Assembly (NCBI GenBank): GCA_021568835.1
Contig: JAKGSH010000010.1
Span: 4,216,001-4,280,000, forward strand
Direction of reading: 5' to 3'
DNA length: 64,000 bases
From: Streptomyces sp. Tue 6430
GTDB taxonomy: Bacteria > Actinomycetota > Actinomycetes > Streptomycetales > Streptomycetaceae
How positions within the stretch are numbered: the first letter of the stretch is position 1; each line of letters opens with the position of its first letter. The position numbers were made by a program, and so were the translations under genes. Below the pieces are notes generated by a model that had not been told where the DNA came from, did not search any database, and saw only the letters and a list, made by a program, of their open reading frames with translations. Of the stretch, positions 47,227 to 57,266 are shown piece after piece.

Positions 47227-48267
47227 ATGACCAGTCCAGCCAAGGCTGAAGGCTCCGGGCCCGCGATCGCCTTGGACCCCCAGCTCGAGTCGACACCTGA
47301 GCCCGACAAGGGTGAGGCGAAGCTGGAGGGTCGTTCTCCCGGCCAGTTGATGTGGCAGCGCTTCAAGCGCGACCGTACCGGTGTCGTCTCCGCGTGCGTA
47401 GTGATTTTCTTCTTCGCCGTGTCCGCGCTCGCCCCGGTCATCTCCAAGCTGTACGGCAAGGACCCGTACACGCTGTACGCGCAGGAGCCGGACTACCCCT
47501 TCCTGCTGGACGACTTCGCCATGCCGACCGGTTCCTTCGGCGGCATGTCGGGCGACTTCTGGTTCGGTGTCGAACCCCGGCTCGGCCGTGACGTGATGAC
47601 CATGCTGCTGTACGGCATGCGCACCTCGCTGTACATGGCGGTGATCGTGACGGTGGCCAGCGTCGGCACCGGCGTGCTGATCGGCATGGTGGGCGGCTAC
47701 TTCGGCGGCAGGGTCGACTACTGGACGGGCCGGATCACCGACTTCTTCCTCGCGTTCCCGAGCCAGCTGTTCTTCATCGCCTTCATGCCCGTCGTCACGG
47801 CGATGTTCGTGTCCCCGCGGGACGAGACCCCCACCTACCTGCGGGCCGTGGCCATCATCCTGGTGATGTGGTTCCTCGGCTGGATGGGCATGGCCCGTCT
47901 GGTGCGCAGCTCCGTGCTCTCCCTGCGGGAGCGGGAGTTCGTCGAGGCCGCCAAGGTGTCGGGCGCCTCTCCCTGGCGCATCGTGCGCAAGGAGATCCTG
48001 CCCAACATCGTCACGCCGATCCTGGTGCAGGGCACCTACCTCCTGCCGAGCACGATCCTCTCCATCGCCTTCCTCTCGTACGTCGGTGTCGGCTTCGTCG
48101 AGCCGACACCGGACTGGGGCCGCATGTTCGCCATCGGTTCCAAGGTCTACGAGCAGGACCCCATGTTCATGGTCTTCCCGGGCGTGGCGATGGTGGTCTT
48201 CGTGCTGGCGTTCAACCTTCTCGGAGACTCCGTCCGGGACGCATTCGACCCCAAGACCGGACGCTGA
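47227..48267 (+). CDS. bldKA: Oligopeptide ABC transporter permease BldKA (OppC-type)
   Basis: A 346-residue inner-membrane permease. A 45-residue charged cytoplasmic tail leads to an OppC-type N-terminal helix (GVVSACVVIFFFAVSALAPV) and an extracellular loop. Five more helices follow with the ATPase-contact EAA motif EFVEAAKVSGASPWRIVRKEILP. The start ATG follows GGGGAAG. It opens the operon order permease, binding protein, permease, ATPase, ATPase, the bldKABCDE order in S. coelicolor (SCO5112-5116 as I recall). There the importer takes up an extracellular peptide signal needed for aerial hyphae. Confidence 0.93.
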   Translation: MTSPAKAEGSGPAIALDPQLESTPEPDKGEAKLEGRSPGQLMWQRFKRDRTGVVSACVVIFFFAVSALAPVISKLYGKDPYTLYAQEPDYPFLLDDFAMPTGSFGGMSGDFWFGVEPRLGRDVMTMLLYGMRTSLYMAVIVTVASVGTGVLIGMVGGYFGGRVDYWTGRITDFFLAFPSQLFFIAFMPVVTAMFVSPRDETPTYLRAVAIILVMWFLGWMGMARLVRSSVLSLREREFVEAAKVSGASPWRIVRKEILPNIVTPILVQGTYLLPSTILSIAFLSYVGVGFVEPTPDWGRMFAIGSKVYEQDPMFMVFPGVAMVVFVLAFNLLGDSVRDAFDPKTGR

Positions 48268-48366
48268 TTCGTCCTTTGGTGGTGGGGGGACTGCCACCCC
48301 CGATCCGGGCCTCCCGGACCGTCAGGCAGTACTCGTGGAAAACTATCGACAGGCAGGTGCATCGGG

Positions 48367-50166
48367 ATGATGACGCCCATCAGAACGCGCCAGGCGCGCG
48401 CCATAGCCGTGGCCATCGTGGCCGGATCGCTGGCGCTGACCGGCTGCTCCGACAACAACAAGAGCGACGCCAAGGACTCGTCCAAGTCCAAGAACGACGC
48501 CGCCGCCCAGTCGAAGCCCGTCGCCTACGGCGATGTGAAGGCTTCCACCGGCCCGGCCGAGGAAGTGGCGGGGGCGAAGCCCGGCGGCACGATCAACGTG
48601 TACATGCAGTCGGACCTGAGCCACATGGACCCGGGGCAGATCTACGTCAGCGACGCCGGCCAGTTCGCCAACCTGATCCACCGCGGCCTGACGAACTACC
48701 AGGAGGACGACCAGGGCAACCTGACGGTCGTCGGTGACATCGCCACCGACTCCGGCAAGTCCACCGACGGCGGCAAGACCTGGACGTACACGCTCAAGGA
48801 CGGCGTCAAGGACGACCAGGGCAACGTCATCACGTCCGCCGACATCCGCCACACCGTCGAGCGGCTGTACTCGAAGGTCATCTTCGACGGCCCGACCTAC
48901 CTGCAGAACTGGCTGTCGGGTTCGGACTACCGCAAGGCGCTGCCGGACGGCCCGTACAAGGGCAAGCACCTGCCGGACACCGTCCTGGAGACCCCGGACG
49001 CGAAGACGGTCGTCTTCCACTTCGACAAGCCGCGCCCGGACCTTCCGCAGGCCCTGGCCATGGCCGGTTACGGCATCGTGCCGGCGAAGCGGGACACGAA
49101 GGAGGGCTACGACAAGGCCCCCGCCTCGCTCGGCCCGTACAAGATCTCCGACTACAAGTCGGGCAAGTCGCTGACCCTGGTCAAGAACGACCAGTGGGAC
49201 CCGAAGACGGACTCGGTGCGCCACCAGTACGTCAACGGCTACAACTTCTCCACCACGATCGACCAGGCGAGCCAGACCAAGCGTCTGATCTCCGACCAGG
49301 GCGACGCCAAGAACGCCATCCAGTTCACGGACTCGGTGGACCCGGCCCAGCTCTCCACGGTCATCGGCAACGCCGCCGCCAAGAAGCGCACGATCCAGGG
49401 CTACCAGCCCTACGTGTGGCAGATGTCCTTCAACCTGGACCGGATGAAGGACAAGAAGGTCCGCGACGCGATCGCCTACGCTCTCCCGAGCCAGGCCATG
49501 GTCCAGGCGGACGGTGGCCGCTACGGCGGCGAGGTCGCCGGCGGTCTGATGGCCCCGACCCTGCCCGGCTTCGACCCGAAGTACGACCCGTTCGGCAAGC
49601 TGAAGAAGCCGAACGGCGACCCGGCGAAGGCGAAGGAGCTCCTGAAGGAGGCGGGTGTCAAGGAGGGCACGAAGCTCACCTACGCCTACTCCAACAGCCC
49701 GCGCGGCCAGGCCCAGATGGTCATCGTCAAGGACGCCCTGAGCAAGATCGGCTTCAGCGTCCAGGCCAAGGAGATCGACCGCGCCTCGTTCTACGAGCAG
49801 ATCGGCAAGCTGGCCAACCCGTACGACCTGTACATGACCGGCTGGGGCCAGGACTGGTCCTCCCCGTCCACCGTCATCACCCCGGTCTACGACGGCACCC
49901 AGGTCGCCGACGGCGCCTCGAACTACTCGCACATCAAGGACCCCGAGGTCGACGCCCTCATCCAGAAGGCGCTGACCCAGCAGCCGACCGAGGCCGCCAA
50001 GACCTGGGAGAAGGCCCACCACCTCATCGTGGAGAAGGTCAACCCGGCCGCCCCGGTGTACTACTCCAAGCAGATCCAGCTCTACGGTTCGAACATCGGC
50101 GGTGCCCGGTACAGCACCGAGTCGAGCTACATCGACATCAACGACCTGTTCCTGAAGCAGCCGTAA
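48367..50166 (+). CDS. bldKB: Oligopeptide-binding lipoprotein BldKB
   Basis: A 599-residue solute-binding protein. The signal peptide ends in the lipobox SLALTGCSDN, with lipidation at Cys27. After a Lys/Ser/Asp linker the SBP_bac_5 domain runs from GGTINVYMQSDLSHMDPGQI to the end, with KTWTYTLKDGVKDDQGN, GYNFSTTIDQASQTKRLISD and GWGQDWSSPSTVITPVYDG. It captures the peptide outside the membrane for BldKA/BldKC. It lies 99 bases after bldKA. A hairpin directly downstream separates it from bldKC and may raise its dose relative to the membrane genes. Confidence 0.94.
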   Translation: MMTPIRTRQARAIAVAIVAGSLALTGCSDNNKSDAKDSSKSKNDAAAQSKPVAYGDVKASTGPAEEVAGAKPGGTINVYMQSDLSHMDPGQIYVSDAGQFANLIHRGLTNYQEDDQGNLTVVGDIATDSGKSTDGGKTWTYTLKDGVKDDQGNVITSADIRHTVERLYSKVIFDGPTYLQNWLSGSDYRKALPDGPYKGKHLPDTVLETPDAKTVVFHFDKPRPDLPQALAMAGYGIVPAKRDTKEGYDKAPASLGPYKISDYKSGKSLTLVKNDQWDPKTDSVRHQYVNGYNFSTTIDQASQTKRLISDQGDAKNAIQFTDSVDPAQLSTVIGNAAAKKRTIQGYQPYVWQMSFNLDRMKDKKVRDAIAYALPSQAMVQADGGRYGGEVAGGLMAPTLPGFDPKYDPFGKLKKPNGDPAKAKELLKEAGVKEGTKLTYAYSNSPRGQAQMVIVKDALSKIGFSVQAKEIDRASFYEQIGKLANPYDLYMTGWGQDWSSPSTVITPVYDGTQVADGASNYSHIKDPEVDALIQKALTQQPTEAAKTWEKAHHLIVEKVNPAAPVYYSKQIQLYGSNIGGARYSTESSYIDINDLFLKQP

Positions 50167-50186
50167 CCGGTCAGTTCTGCTGACCC

Positions 50187-50220
50187 GCGGGGGTGCGCGC
50201 CAGGCGGAGCGCACCCCCGC
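50187..50220. terminator. Hairpin between bldKB and bldKC (attenuator or RNA stabiliser)
   Basis: A 12-bp perfect stem (50187-50198 with 50209-50220, loop of 10) lies 20 bases after the bldKB stop and 50 bases before bldKC. Hairpins after the binding-protein gene are common in ABC operons. They act as partial terminators or protect the upstream mRNA, giving excess binding protein. Confidence 0.75.
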
Positions 50221-50269
50221 GGTCGGTACCCCTCACACCGCCGCTTTTCGAAGAGAGCATCTACCCGCC

Positions 50270-51247
50270 ATGCTTCAGTTCCTTCTCCGCAGGCTGACCG
50301 GCGCCGTCGTGATCCTGTTCCTGATCGGCGCCTTCACCTTCTTCCTGTTCTACACAATCCCCCAGGACTTCGCCGAACTGTCCTGCGGCAAGAACTGCAC
50401 CCCCGAGAACATCGCGGTGATCCGCGAGAACCTCGGTCTCGACAAGCCCATCACCGCGCAGTTCTGGGACTTCATGGTGGGCATCGTGACCGGCCGGGAA
50501 TTCCCGCAGGGGCACTGCCCCGCGCCGTGCCTGGGTGTCTCCTTCAGCAGCGGCGACTTCGTCTGGGACTCCATCATGGACCGCTTCCCGCTGACGCTGT
50601 CGCTGACCGTCGGCGGCCTGGTGATCTTCCTGCTGTTCGGTCTCGGCACGGGTCTGCTCGCCGCCTGGAAGCGCGGCACGGTCGTCGACAAGATCGTCAG
50701 CGGCGCCTCCATGGTGCTGAGCTCGTTCCAGATCTACTTCCTCGGCCCGATCGTCCTCGGGTTCCTCGTCTACAGCACGGGCTGGATGGACAACCCCAAG
50801 TACGTGCCGTTCACGGACAACCCGGCCAGCTGGTTCCTGGGCATGCTGATCCCCTGGCTCGTGATGTCCACGATCTTCACGGCGCAGTACACGCGTATGG
50901 CGCGCTCGACGATGATCGAGCAGCTGCAGGAGGAGCACGTCCGCACCGCACGCGCGAAGGGCATGAAGCGCGGATACGTCTTCTTCCGCTACGCCTGGCG
51001 CGGGTCGCTGATCCCGATCGTCACCATCATCGGCATGGACCTCAGCGGGCTCCTCGCGGGCGCCGTGGTCACCGAGTTCACCTTCGACCTGGCCGGCATC
51101 GGCCGTCTCGCGGTCGAGTCCTCGCTGACCAAGGACCTGCCCCTCACGATGGGCGTCATGCTGTTCGGGGCGTTCTTCATCCTCGTCCTGAACATCATCG
51201 TGGACCTCGCCTACGCCTACATCGACCCGCGCGTGCGCCTCGCCTAG
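50270..51247 (+). CDS. bldKC: Oligopeptide ABC transporter permease BldKC (OppB-type)
   Basis: A 325-residue OppB-type permease. The N-terminal helix and DPP-type start are typical (LLRRLTGAVVILFLIGAFTF), followed by a Cys-containing outer loop (LSCGKNCTPENIAVIRENLG) and further helices. The EAA motif reads EEHVRTARAKGMKRGYVFFR, and the family ending VDLAYAYIDPRVRLA is present. It pairs with BldKA to form the channel. bldKD begins 10 bases after its stop, with AGGAGAAATACC as ribosome site, so the genes are tightly coupled. Confidence 0.94.
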   Translation: MLQFLLRRLTGAVVILFLIGAFTFFLFYTIPQDFAELSCGKNCTPENIAVIRENLGLDKPITAQFWDFMVGIVTGREFPQGHCPAPCLGVSFSSGDFVWDSIMDRFPLTLSLTVGGLVIFLLFGLGTGLLAAWKRGTVVDKIVSGASMVLSSFQIYFLGPIVLGFLVYSTGWMDNPKYVPFTDNPASWFLGMLIPWLVMSTIFTAQYTRMARSTMIEQLQEEHVRTARAKGMKRGYVFFRYAWRGSLIPIVTIIGMDLSGLLAGAVVTEFTFDLAGIGRLAVESSLTKDLPLTMGVMLFGAFFILVLNIIVDLAYAYIDPRVRLA

Positions 51248-51257
51248 GAGAAATACC

Positions 51258-52319
51258 GTGACCACACTGACCAAGTCCGAAGGCGCCCAGGCCCCGACCG
51301 GGCCCGAGGCCTTCCTGTCGGTCCGTGATCTGCGGGTGCGGTTCTCCACCGAGGACGGCATCGTCAAGGCGGTCGACGGACTCTCCTTCGACGTCGAGCG
51401 GGGGAAGACCCTCGGCATCGTGGGCGAGTCCGGCTCGGGCAAGTCCGTGACCAACCTGACCGTCCTCGGTCTGCACAACCCCATGACCTCCACCGTCGAG
51501 GGCGAGATCGTCCTGGACGGCAAGGAGCTGGTGACGGCGACCGAGCGGGAGATGGAGAAGCTGCGCGGCAACAAGGTCGCGATGATCTTCCAGGACCCGC
51601 TCACCGCGCTCTCGCCGTACTACACGGTGGGCCGGCAGATCGCCGAGCCGTTCATGAAGCACACCGGGGCGTCCAAGAAGGAGGCGAGGGACCGGGCCGT
51701 GGAGATGCTGACCAAGGTCGGCATCCCGCAGCCCAAGACGCGCGTCGACGACTATCCGCACCAGTTCTCCGGCGGTATGCGCCAGCGCGCGATGATCGCC
51801 ATGGCGCTGGTCTGCAACCCCGACCTGCTGATCGCCGACGAGCCGACCACCGCCCTGGACGTCACCGTGCAGGCGCAGATCCTCGACCTGCTCAAGGACC
51901 TCCAGCAGGAGTTCGGTTCGGCGATCATCTTCATCACCCACGACCTCGGCGTCATCTCGCACATGGCCGACGACCTGCTGGTGATGTACTCGGGCCGGGC
52001 GGTCGAGCGCGGCAGCGTCCGCGAGGTGCTGCGCAACCCGCAGCACCCGTACACCTGGGGGCTGCTCAGCTCGATGCCGCGACTGGGCGGTGACACCTCC
52101 GAGGCGCTCATGCCGATCCCCGGCAACCCGCCCAGCCTGCTCAACCCGCCCTCGGGCTGCCCCTTCCACCCGCGCTGCGCCTTCCGGTCCGAGGTGCCCG
52201 GCACCGCGTGCTCGGACGAGCGTCCGCCGCTGGGCGAAGGACGCGCGGCCGCCTGTCACCTGACGGCCGAGCAGAAGCAGTCCATCTTCATCGACAAGAT
52301 CCAGCCCCGGCTGCGCTAG
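51258..52319 (+). CDS. bldKD: Oligopeptide ABC transporter ATPase BldKD (OppD-type)
   Basis: A 353-residue ABC ATPase from GTG 51258. Walker [16 protein letters not shown] loop [15 protein letters not shown], signature [15 protein letters not shown], Walker [15 protein letters not shown] and the switch His in [11 protein letters not shown] are all intact. The C-terminal oligopeptide-transporter extension carries a Cys-rich site ([20 protein letters not shown]), which holds an iron-sulfur cluster in some relatives. It energises peptide import together with BldKE, which starts 13 bases downstream. Confidence 0.95.
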   Translation: MTTLTKSEGAQAPTGPEAFLSVRDLRVRFSTEDGIVKAVDGLSFDVERGKTLGIVGESGSGKSVTNLTVLGLHNPMTSTVEGEIVLDGKELVTATEREMEKLRGNKVAMIFQDPLTALSPYYTVGRQIAEPFMKHTGASKKEARDRAVEMLTKVGIPQPKTRVDDYPHQFSGGMRQRAMIAMALVCNPDLLIADEPTTALDVTVQAQILDLLKDLQQEFGSAIIFITHDLGVISHMADDLLVMYSGRAVERGSVREVLRNPQHPYTWGLLSSMPRLGGDTSEALMPIPGNPPSLLNPPSGCPFHPRCAFRSEVPGTACSDERPPLGEGRAAACHLTAEQKQSIFIDKIQPRLR

Positions 52320-52332
52320 GGAGAACCGAGAC

Positions 52333-53469
<1,137 letters not shown>

Positions 53470-53483
53470 CCCCTTCTCCCGCT

Positions 53484-53525
53484 CGGCCGGCCGTGCGGCG
53501 GTGACAGTCCGCCGCAGGCCGGCCG
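53484..53525. terminator. Hairpin terminator after bldKE
   Basis: Bases 53484-53501 pair with 53509-53525 with one bulged base, around a 7-base loop. It lies directly after the bldK operon and before the convergent methyltransferase gene. Confidence 0.8.
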
Positions 53526-53582
53526 TTCGGCTGCCACGGCCCGTTCCCGGCCGGCCGGACGTCCGGCGCGGACGCCGACGGT

Positions 53583-53681
53583 CGGTCGGGTCGCCGGGGC
53601 GGTGCCGGTGGCGACCGGTCGGGTCGCCGGGGGCGTGCCGGTGCCGATCGGCCGGATCGCCGGGGCGGTACCGGCGGCGCC
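53583..53681. repeat. Three 33-bp tandem repeats
   Basis: Units start at 53583, 53616 and 53649 (CGGTCGGGTCGCCGG and variants), and a partial fourth follows. The 33-bp period keeps any frame open, which creates spurious ORFs on both strands. The array lies in the gap between two convergent genes and no translated product is supported. Confidence 0.85.
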
Positions 53682-53715
53682 CGGTCGCCCCGGCGTGTCG
53701 CCGCTCACCCGCCCT

Positions 53716-54459
53716 TCACCCCCCGCTGCGCTCCGCGACGGTGATGATCTCGGGGGAGGCGGGGGTCAGCGGCCCCCGCCGCCAGTCGCCGTAGCGCCGC
53801 CGTACGGTGAGGCCGGCCTCCGCGAGGAACCGGTCGAGCCCGTCCGCGCCGAGGAACCTGAGGGTGTTACGGGTCACCCTGGGCCGCGGCAGGAGCGGGC
53901 TCTCGAAGGTCCCGGTGAAGGTCACCCGGTCCCCGACGACCGGGTGGACCACCTCGTGCCACAGCCGGACCGGGGTGCCGTCCGCCGCGGTCGTCTCGTG
54001 GATCCGGTCCGGTGTCCACCGTTCCCAGGCCCGCGCCGCCGGATTGCGGGTCTCGAACACGAACCGCCCGCCGGGGACGAGGGCCGCCCGTACGGCGGCG
54101 AGGGCGCGGCGCAGCGTCTCGTCGGCCACCAGCTCCTGGAACGCGTGCCCCGTCATCACGACGAGGTCGAACTCCTCCCGCCGGCGCGTGGAGTCGAGGT
54201 CCCCGAGCACCCACTCCACGTCCACGGCCCGCCGCCGGGCCTGCACGAGCATCGCGGCCGCCGGGTCGAGCCCGGTGAGCCGTCCCCGGTGTCCGGTCTC
54301 CCGCGCCCGGGCGAGCAACCGCCCCGTGCCGCAGCCCACGTCGAGGACGGCTCCGGCCCCTCGCACCAGTTCCAGGTAGAAGTCGTCGTCCGGCCCCCAG
54401 GGGTTGAGGCCGTCGTACAGCGCGGCGAGTTCGAGATCGCCGAAAGAGGGATCGACCAT
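53716..54459 (-). CDS. Class I SAM-dependent methyltransferase
   Basis: A 247-residue cytosolic methyltransferase. Motif I VLDVGCGTGRLLARARETG, strand 2 GLDPAAAMLVQARRRA, strand 4 FDLVVMTGHAFQELVAD and GGRFVFETRNPAARAWERW are all present. The last third is a beta-rich substrate cap (VVHPVVGDRVTFTGTFESPL). The start at ATG 54459 (MVDPSFGDLELAALYDG) fits the family; the longer upstream frame is Arg-rich and unsupported. It sits between the two peptide-transporter operons on the opposite strand. Its substrate is unknown. Confidence 0.88.
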   Translation of the reverse strand: MVDPSFGDLELAALYDGLNPWGPDDDFYLELVRGAGAVLDVGCGTGRLLARARETGHRGRLTGLDPAAAMLVQARRRAVDVEWVLGDLDSTRRREEFDLVVMTGHAFQELVADETLRRALAAVRAALVPGGRFVFETRNPAARAWERWTPDRIHETTAADGTPVRLWHEVVHPVVGDRVTFTGTFESPLLPRPRVTRNTLRFLGADGLDRFLAEAGLTVRRRYGDWRRGPLTPASPEIITVAERSGG

Positions 54460-54606
54460 GCGGAGAGTCTGCCCGCTGGAGGGGGCGGGGCACGTAACCG
54501 CGAACCGCGGCGGGCCGGTGCGGCTCCGAGCGCCCGCCCGCCGCCCGCGGTTCCCGGGGGTCCGGCACCCGGACGGGTGGCGCGCATGTGCGACATGCAC
54601 CTTTTG

Positions 54607-54643
54607 CGTCGATATTGACTGATAAAGAATCAGTACGTCGATA
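54607..54643 (+). promoter_or_regulatory. Candidate promoter/operator of the second oligopeptide operon
   Basis: An A/T-rich island in GC-rich DNA. ACTGAT-aaaga-ATCAGT (54618-54634) is a perfect inverted repeat flanked by the direct repeats CGTCGATA (54607-54614 and 54636-54643). TTGACT (54615-54620) and TCGATA (54638-54643), 17 bases apart, could be -35 and -10 boxes with the operator between them. The first gene starts at 54702. Confidence 0.45.
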
Positions 54644-54701
54644 CGGACGTCGACACCGACGGCACAGCGCTCAGGTGAGGCGCGGTCAAGAGGAGGCATC
54701 C

Positions 54702-56336
54702 ATGCGTGGAGCCACGCACGCCAGGTGGGCCGCATGTGCGGCGGCCGTAGCCCTCACGGCGACGGCCTGCGGGGGCGGGGGCGGGGGCGACAGCGGGGGC
54801 GACAGCGGCGCGGTGCTCAGCTCCTCGTGGGGCGACCCGCAGAACCCCCTGGAGCCGGCCAACACCAACGAGGTGCAGGGCGGCAAGGTCCTCGACATGA
54901 TCTTCCGGGGCCTGAAGAAGTACAACCCGGAGACCGGCAAGGCCGAGGACATGCTCGCCGAGAAGATCGAGACCTCGGACTCGCAGAACTTCACCGTCAC
55001 GATCAAGGACGGCTGGACCTTCAGCAACGGCGAGAAGGTCACCGCCAAGTCCTTCGTCGACGCCTGGAACTACGGCGCCGGCCTGAAGAACAACCAGAAG
55101 AACGCCTACTTCTTCGGTTACATCGAGGGCTACGACAAGACGCACCCCGAGGACGGGAGCAAGCAGACCGCCGACACCCTCTCGGGGCTGAAGGTCGTCG
55201 ACGACAAGACCTTCACCGTCAAGCTCAGCCAGAAGTTCTCGACCTTCCCCGACACCCTCGGCTACCCCGCCTACGCCCCGCTGCCCCAGGCCTTCTTCAC
55301 CGACCACACCGGCTGGCTGGCCAAGCCGGTCGGCAACGGTCCCTACGCCGTCGACTCCTACACCAAGGGCTCCCAGATGAGCCTGCGCAAGTGGGCGGAC
55401 TACCCCGGCGACGACGCGGCGCAGAACGGCGGCGTGGACCTGAAGGTCTACACCGACAACAACACCGCCTACACCGACCTGCTGGCCGGCAACCTCGACC
55501 TGGTCGACGACGTGCCCGCGGCCCAGCTCAAGAACGTCAAGAACGACCTGGGCGACCGCTACCTCAACACCCCCGCCGGCATCCTCCAGACCCTCGCCTT
55601 CCCGTTCTACGACCCCCAGTGGAACAGGAGCGGCTCGGACAAGGTCCGCACCGGCCTGTCCCGGGCCATCGACCGCGAGCAGATCACCGAGACGATCTTC
55701 CAGAAGACCCGCACCCCCGCCACCGACTGGACCTCCCCGGTGCTCGGCGAGGACGGCGGCTTCAAGAAGGGCCTGTGCGGGGACGCCTGCGACTACGACC
55801 CGGCCGAGGCCAAGAAGCTCATCCAGGAGGGCGGCGGCCTCCCCGGCGGCCAGGTCAAGATCACGTACAACGCGGACACCGGCTCCCACAAGCAGTGGGT
55901 CGACGCCGTCTGCAACTCCATCAACAACGCCCTCGGCAACGACAAGGCCTGCGTCGGCAACCCCGTCGGCACCTTCGCCGACTTCCGCAGCCAGATCGGC
56001 GACCGGAAGATGACCGGCCCGTTCCGGGCGGGGTGGCAGATGGACTACCCGCTCATCCAGAACTTCCTCCAGCCGCTCTACTACACCAACGCCTCCTCCA
56101 ACGACGGCAAGTGGTCGAACAAGGAGTTCGACGACCTCGTGAACAAGGCCAACGCCGAGACCGACACCGCCAAGGCCGTCGAGACGTTCCAGCAGGCCGA
56201 GGAGGTCGTCCGGGACAACATGGCCGCCATCCCGCTCTGGTACCAGAACGGCAGCGCCGGCTACTCGGAGCGCCTCTCGGGCGTCAAGCTCAACCCGTTC
56301 TCCGTCCCGGTCTACGACGAGATCAAGGTCAGCTGA
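54702..56336 (+). CDS. Oligopeptide-binding lipoprotein of second transporter (OppA-type)
   Basis: A 544-residue solute-binding lipoprotein. The lipobox is ALTATACGGG with Cys23, followed by a Gly/Asp/Ser linker. The SBP_bac_5 domain shows NTNEVQGGKVLDMIFRGLKK, FTVTIKDGWTFSNGEKVTAK, KPVGNGPYAVDSYTKGSQ and RAGWQMDYPLIQNFLQPLYY. A disulfide is possible between the Cys in KGLCGDACDYDPAE and those near VCNSINNALGNDKACVG. The latter text resembles Gram-positive OppA more than BldKB, so ligand preference probably differs. GAGGAGG gives a strong ribosome site. The first permease gene starts 6 bases later. Confidence 0.93.
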   Translation: MRGATHARWAACAAAVALTATACGGGGGGDSGGDSGAVLSSSWGDPQNPLEPANTNEVQGGKVLDMIFRGLKKYNPETGKAEDMLAEKIETSDSQNFTVTIKDGWTFSNGEKVTAKSFVDAWNYGAGLKNNQKNAYFFGYIEGYDKTHPEDGSKQTADTLSGLKVVDDKTFTVKLSQKFSTFPDTLGYPAYAPLPQAFFTDHTGWLAKPVGNGPYAVDSYTKGSQMSLRKWADYPGDDAAQNGGVDLKVYTDNNTAYTDLLAGNLDLVDDVPAAQLKNVKNDLGDRYLNTPAGILQTLAFPFYDPQWNRSGSDKVRTGLSRAIDREQITETIFQKTRTPATDWTSPVLGEDGGFKKGLCGDACDYDPAEAKKLIQEGGGLPGGQVKITYNADTGSHKQWVDAVCNSINNALGNDKACVGNPVGTFADFRSQIGDRKMTGPFRAGWQMDYPLIQNFLQPLYYTNASSNDGKWSNKEFDDLVNKANAETDTAKAVETFQQAEEVVRDNMAAIPLWYQNGSAGYSERLSGVKLNPFSVPVYDEIKVS

Positions 56337-56342
56337 CCCGCC

Positions 56343-57266
56343 ATGGGGCGGTACGTGATCCGGCGCCTCCTCCAGATGATCCCGGTGTTCATCGGGGCCA
56401 CGCTGCTGATCTTCCTGATGGTCAACGTGATGGGCGACCCCATCGCGGGCCTCTGCGGCGACCGGCAGTGCGACCCCGCCACCGCCGCCCAGCTGAAGAG
56501 GGAGTTCGGCCTCGACAAGCCGGTCTGGCAGCAGTACCTGACCTACATGGGGAACGTCTTCACCGGCGACTTCGGGACGGCGTTCAACGGCCAGCCGGTC
56601 ACCGAGCTGATGGCCTCGGCGTTCCCCGTCACCATCCGGCTGACGATCGTGGCGATCCTCTTCGAGATCGTCATCGGCATCACCCTCGGAGTCGTCACCG
56701 GCCTGCGCCGCGGCCGCCCCGTCGACACCGGCGTCCTGCTCGTCACCCTCGTCGTGATCTCCGTCCCCACCTTCGTCACCGGCCTGCTGCTCCAGCTGCT
56801 GCTCGGCGTCGAATGGGGCTGGATCAAACCGTCGGTGTCGCCGGACGCCACGTTCGACGAGCTGATCGTGCCGGGCCTGGTCCTGGCGAGCGTCTCCCTG
56901 GCCTACGTCACCCGCCTGACCCGCACCTCCATCGCGGAGAACAGACGGTCCGACTACGTCCGCACGGCCGTCGCCAAGGGCCTGCCGAGGCGCCGCGTCG
57001 TCACCCGCCACCTGCTGCGCAACTCGCTCATCCCCGTCGTCACCTTCATCGGCACCGACATCGGCGCCCTGATGGGCGGCGCGATCGTCACCGAGCGCAT
57101 CTTCAACATCCACGGCGTCGGCTTCCAGCTCTACCAGGGCATCCTCCGCCAGAACACCCAGACCGTCGTCGGCTTCGTGACCGTCCTCGTCCTGGTCTTC
57201 CTGGTGGCCAACCTGCTCGTCGACCTCCTGTACGCCGTACTCGACCCGAGGATCCGCTATGCCTGA
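56343..57266 (+). CDS. Oligopeptide ABC transporter permease (OppB-type)
   Basis: A 307-residue permease with six predicted helices. It opens MGRYVIRRLLQMIPVFIGAT, has a Cys-containing outer loop (LCGDRQCDPATAAQLKREFG) and the EAA motif SDYVRTAVAKGLPRRRVVTR. It ends LLVDLLYAVLDPRIRYA, the standard OppB ending. It lies 6 bases after the binding protein and overlaps the next permease by 8 bases, so translation is coupled. Confidence 0.94.
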   Translation: MGRYVIRRLLQMIPVFIGATLLIFLMVNVMGDPIAGLCGDRQCDPATAAQLKREFGLDKPVWQQYLTYMGNVFTGDFGTAFNGQPVTELMASAFPVTIRLTIVAILFEIVIGITLGVVTGLRRGRPVDTGVLLVTLVVISVPTFVTGLLLQLLLGVEWGWIKPSVSPDATFDELIVPGLVLASVSLAYVTRLTRTSIAENRRSDYVRTAVAKGLPRRRVVTRHLLRNSLIPVVTFIGTDIGALMGGAIVTERIFNIHGVGFQLYQGILRQNTQTVVGFVTVLVLVFLVANLLVDLLYAVLDPRIRYA

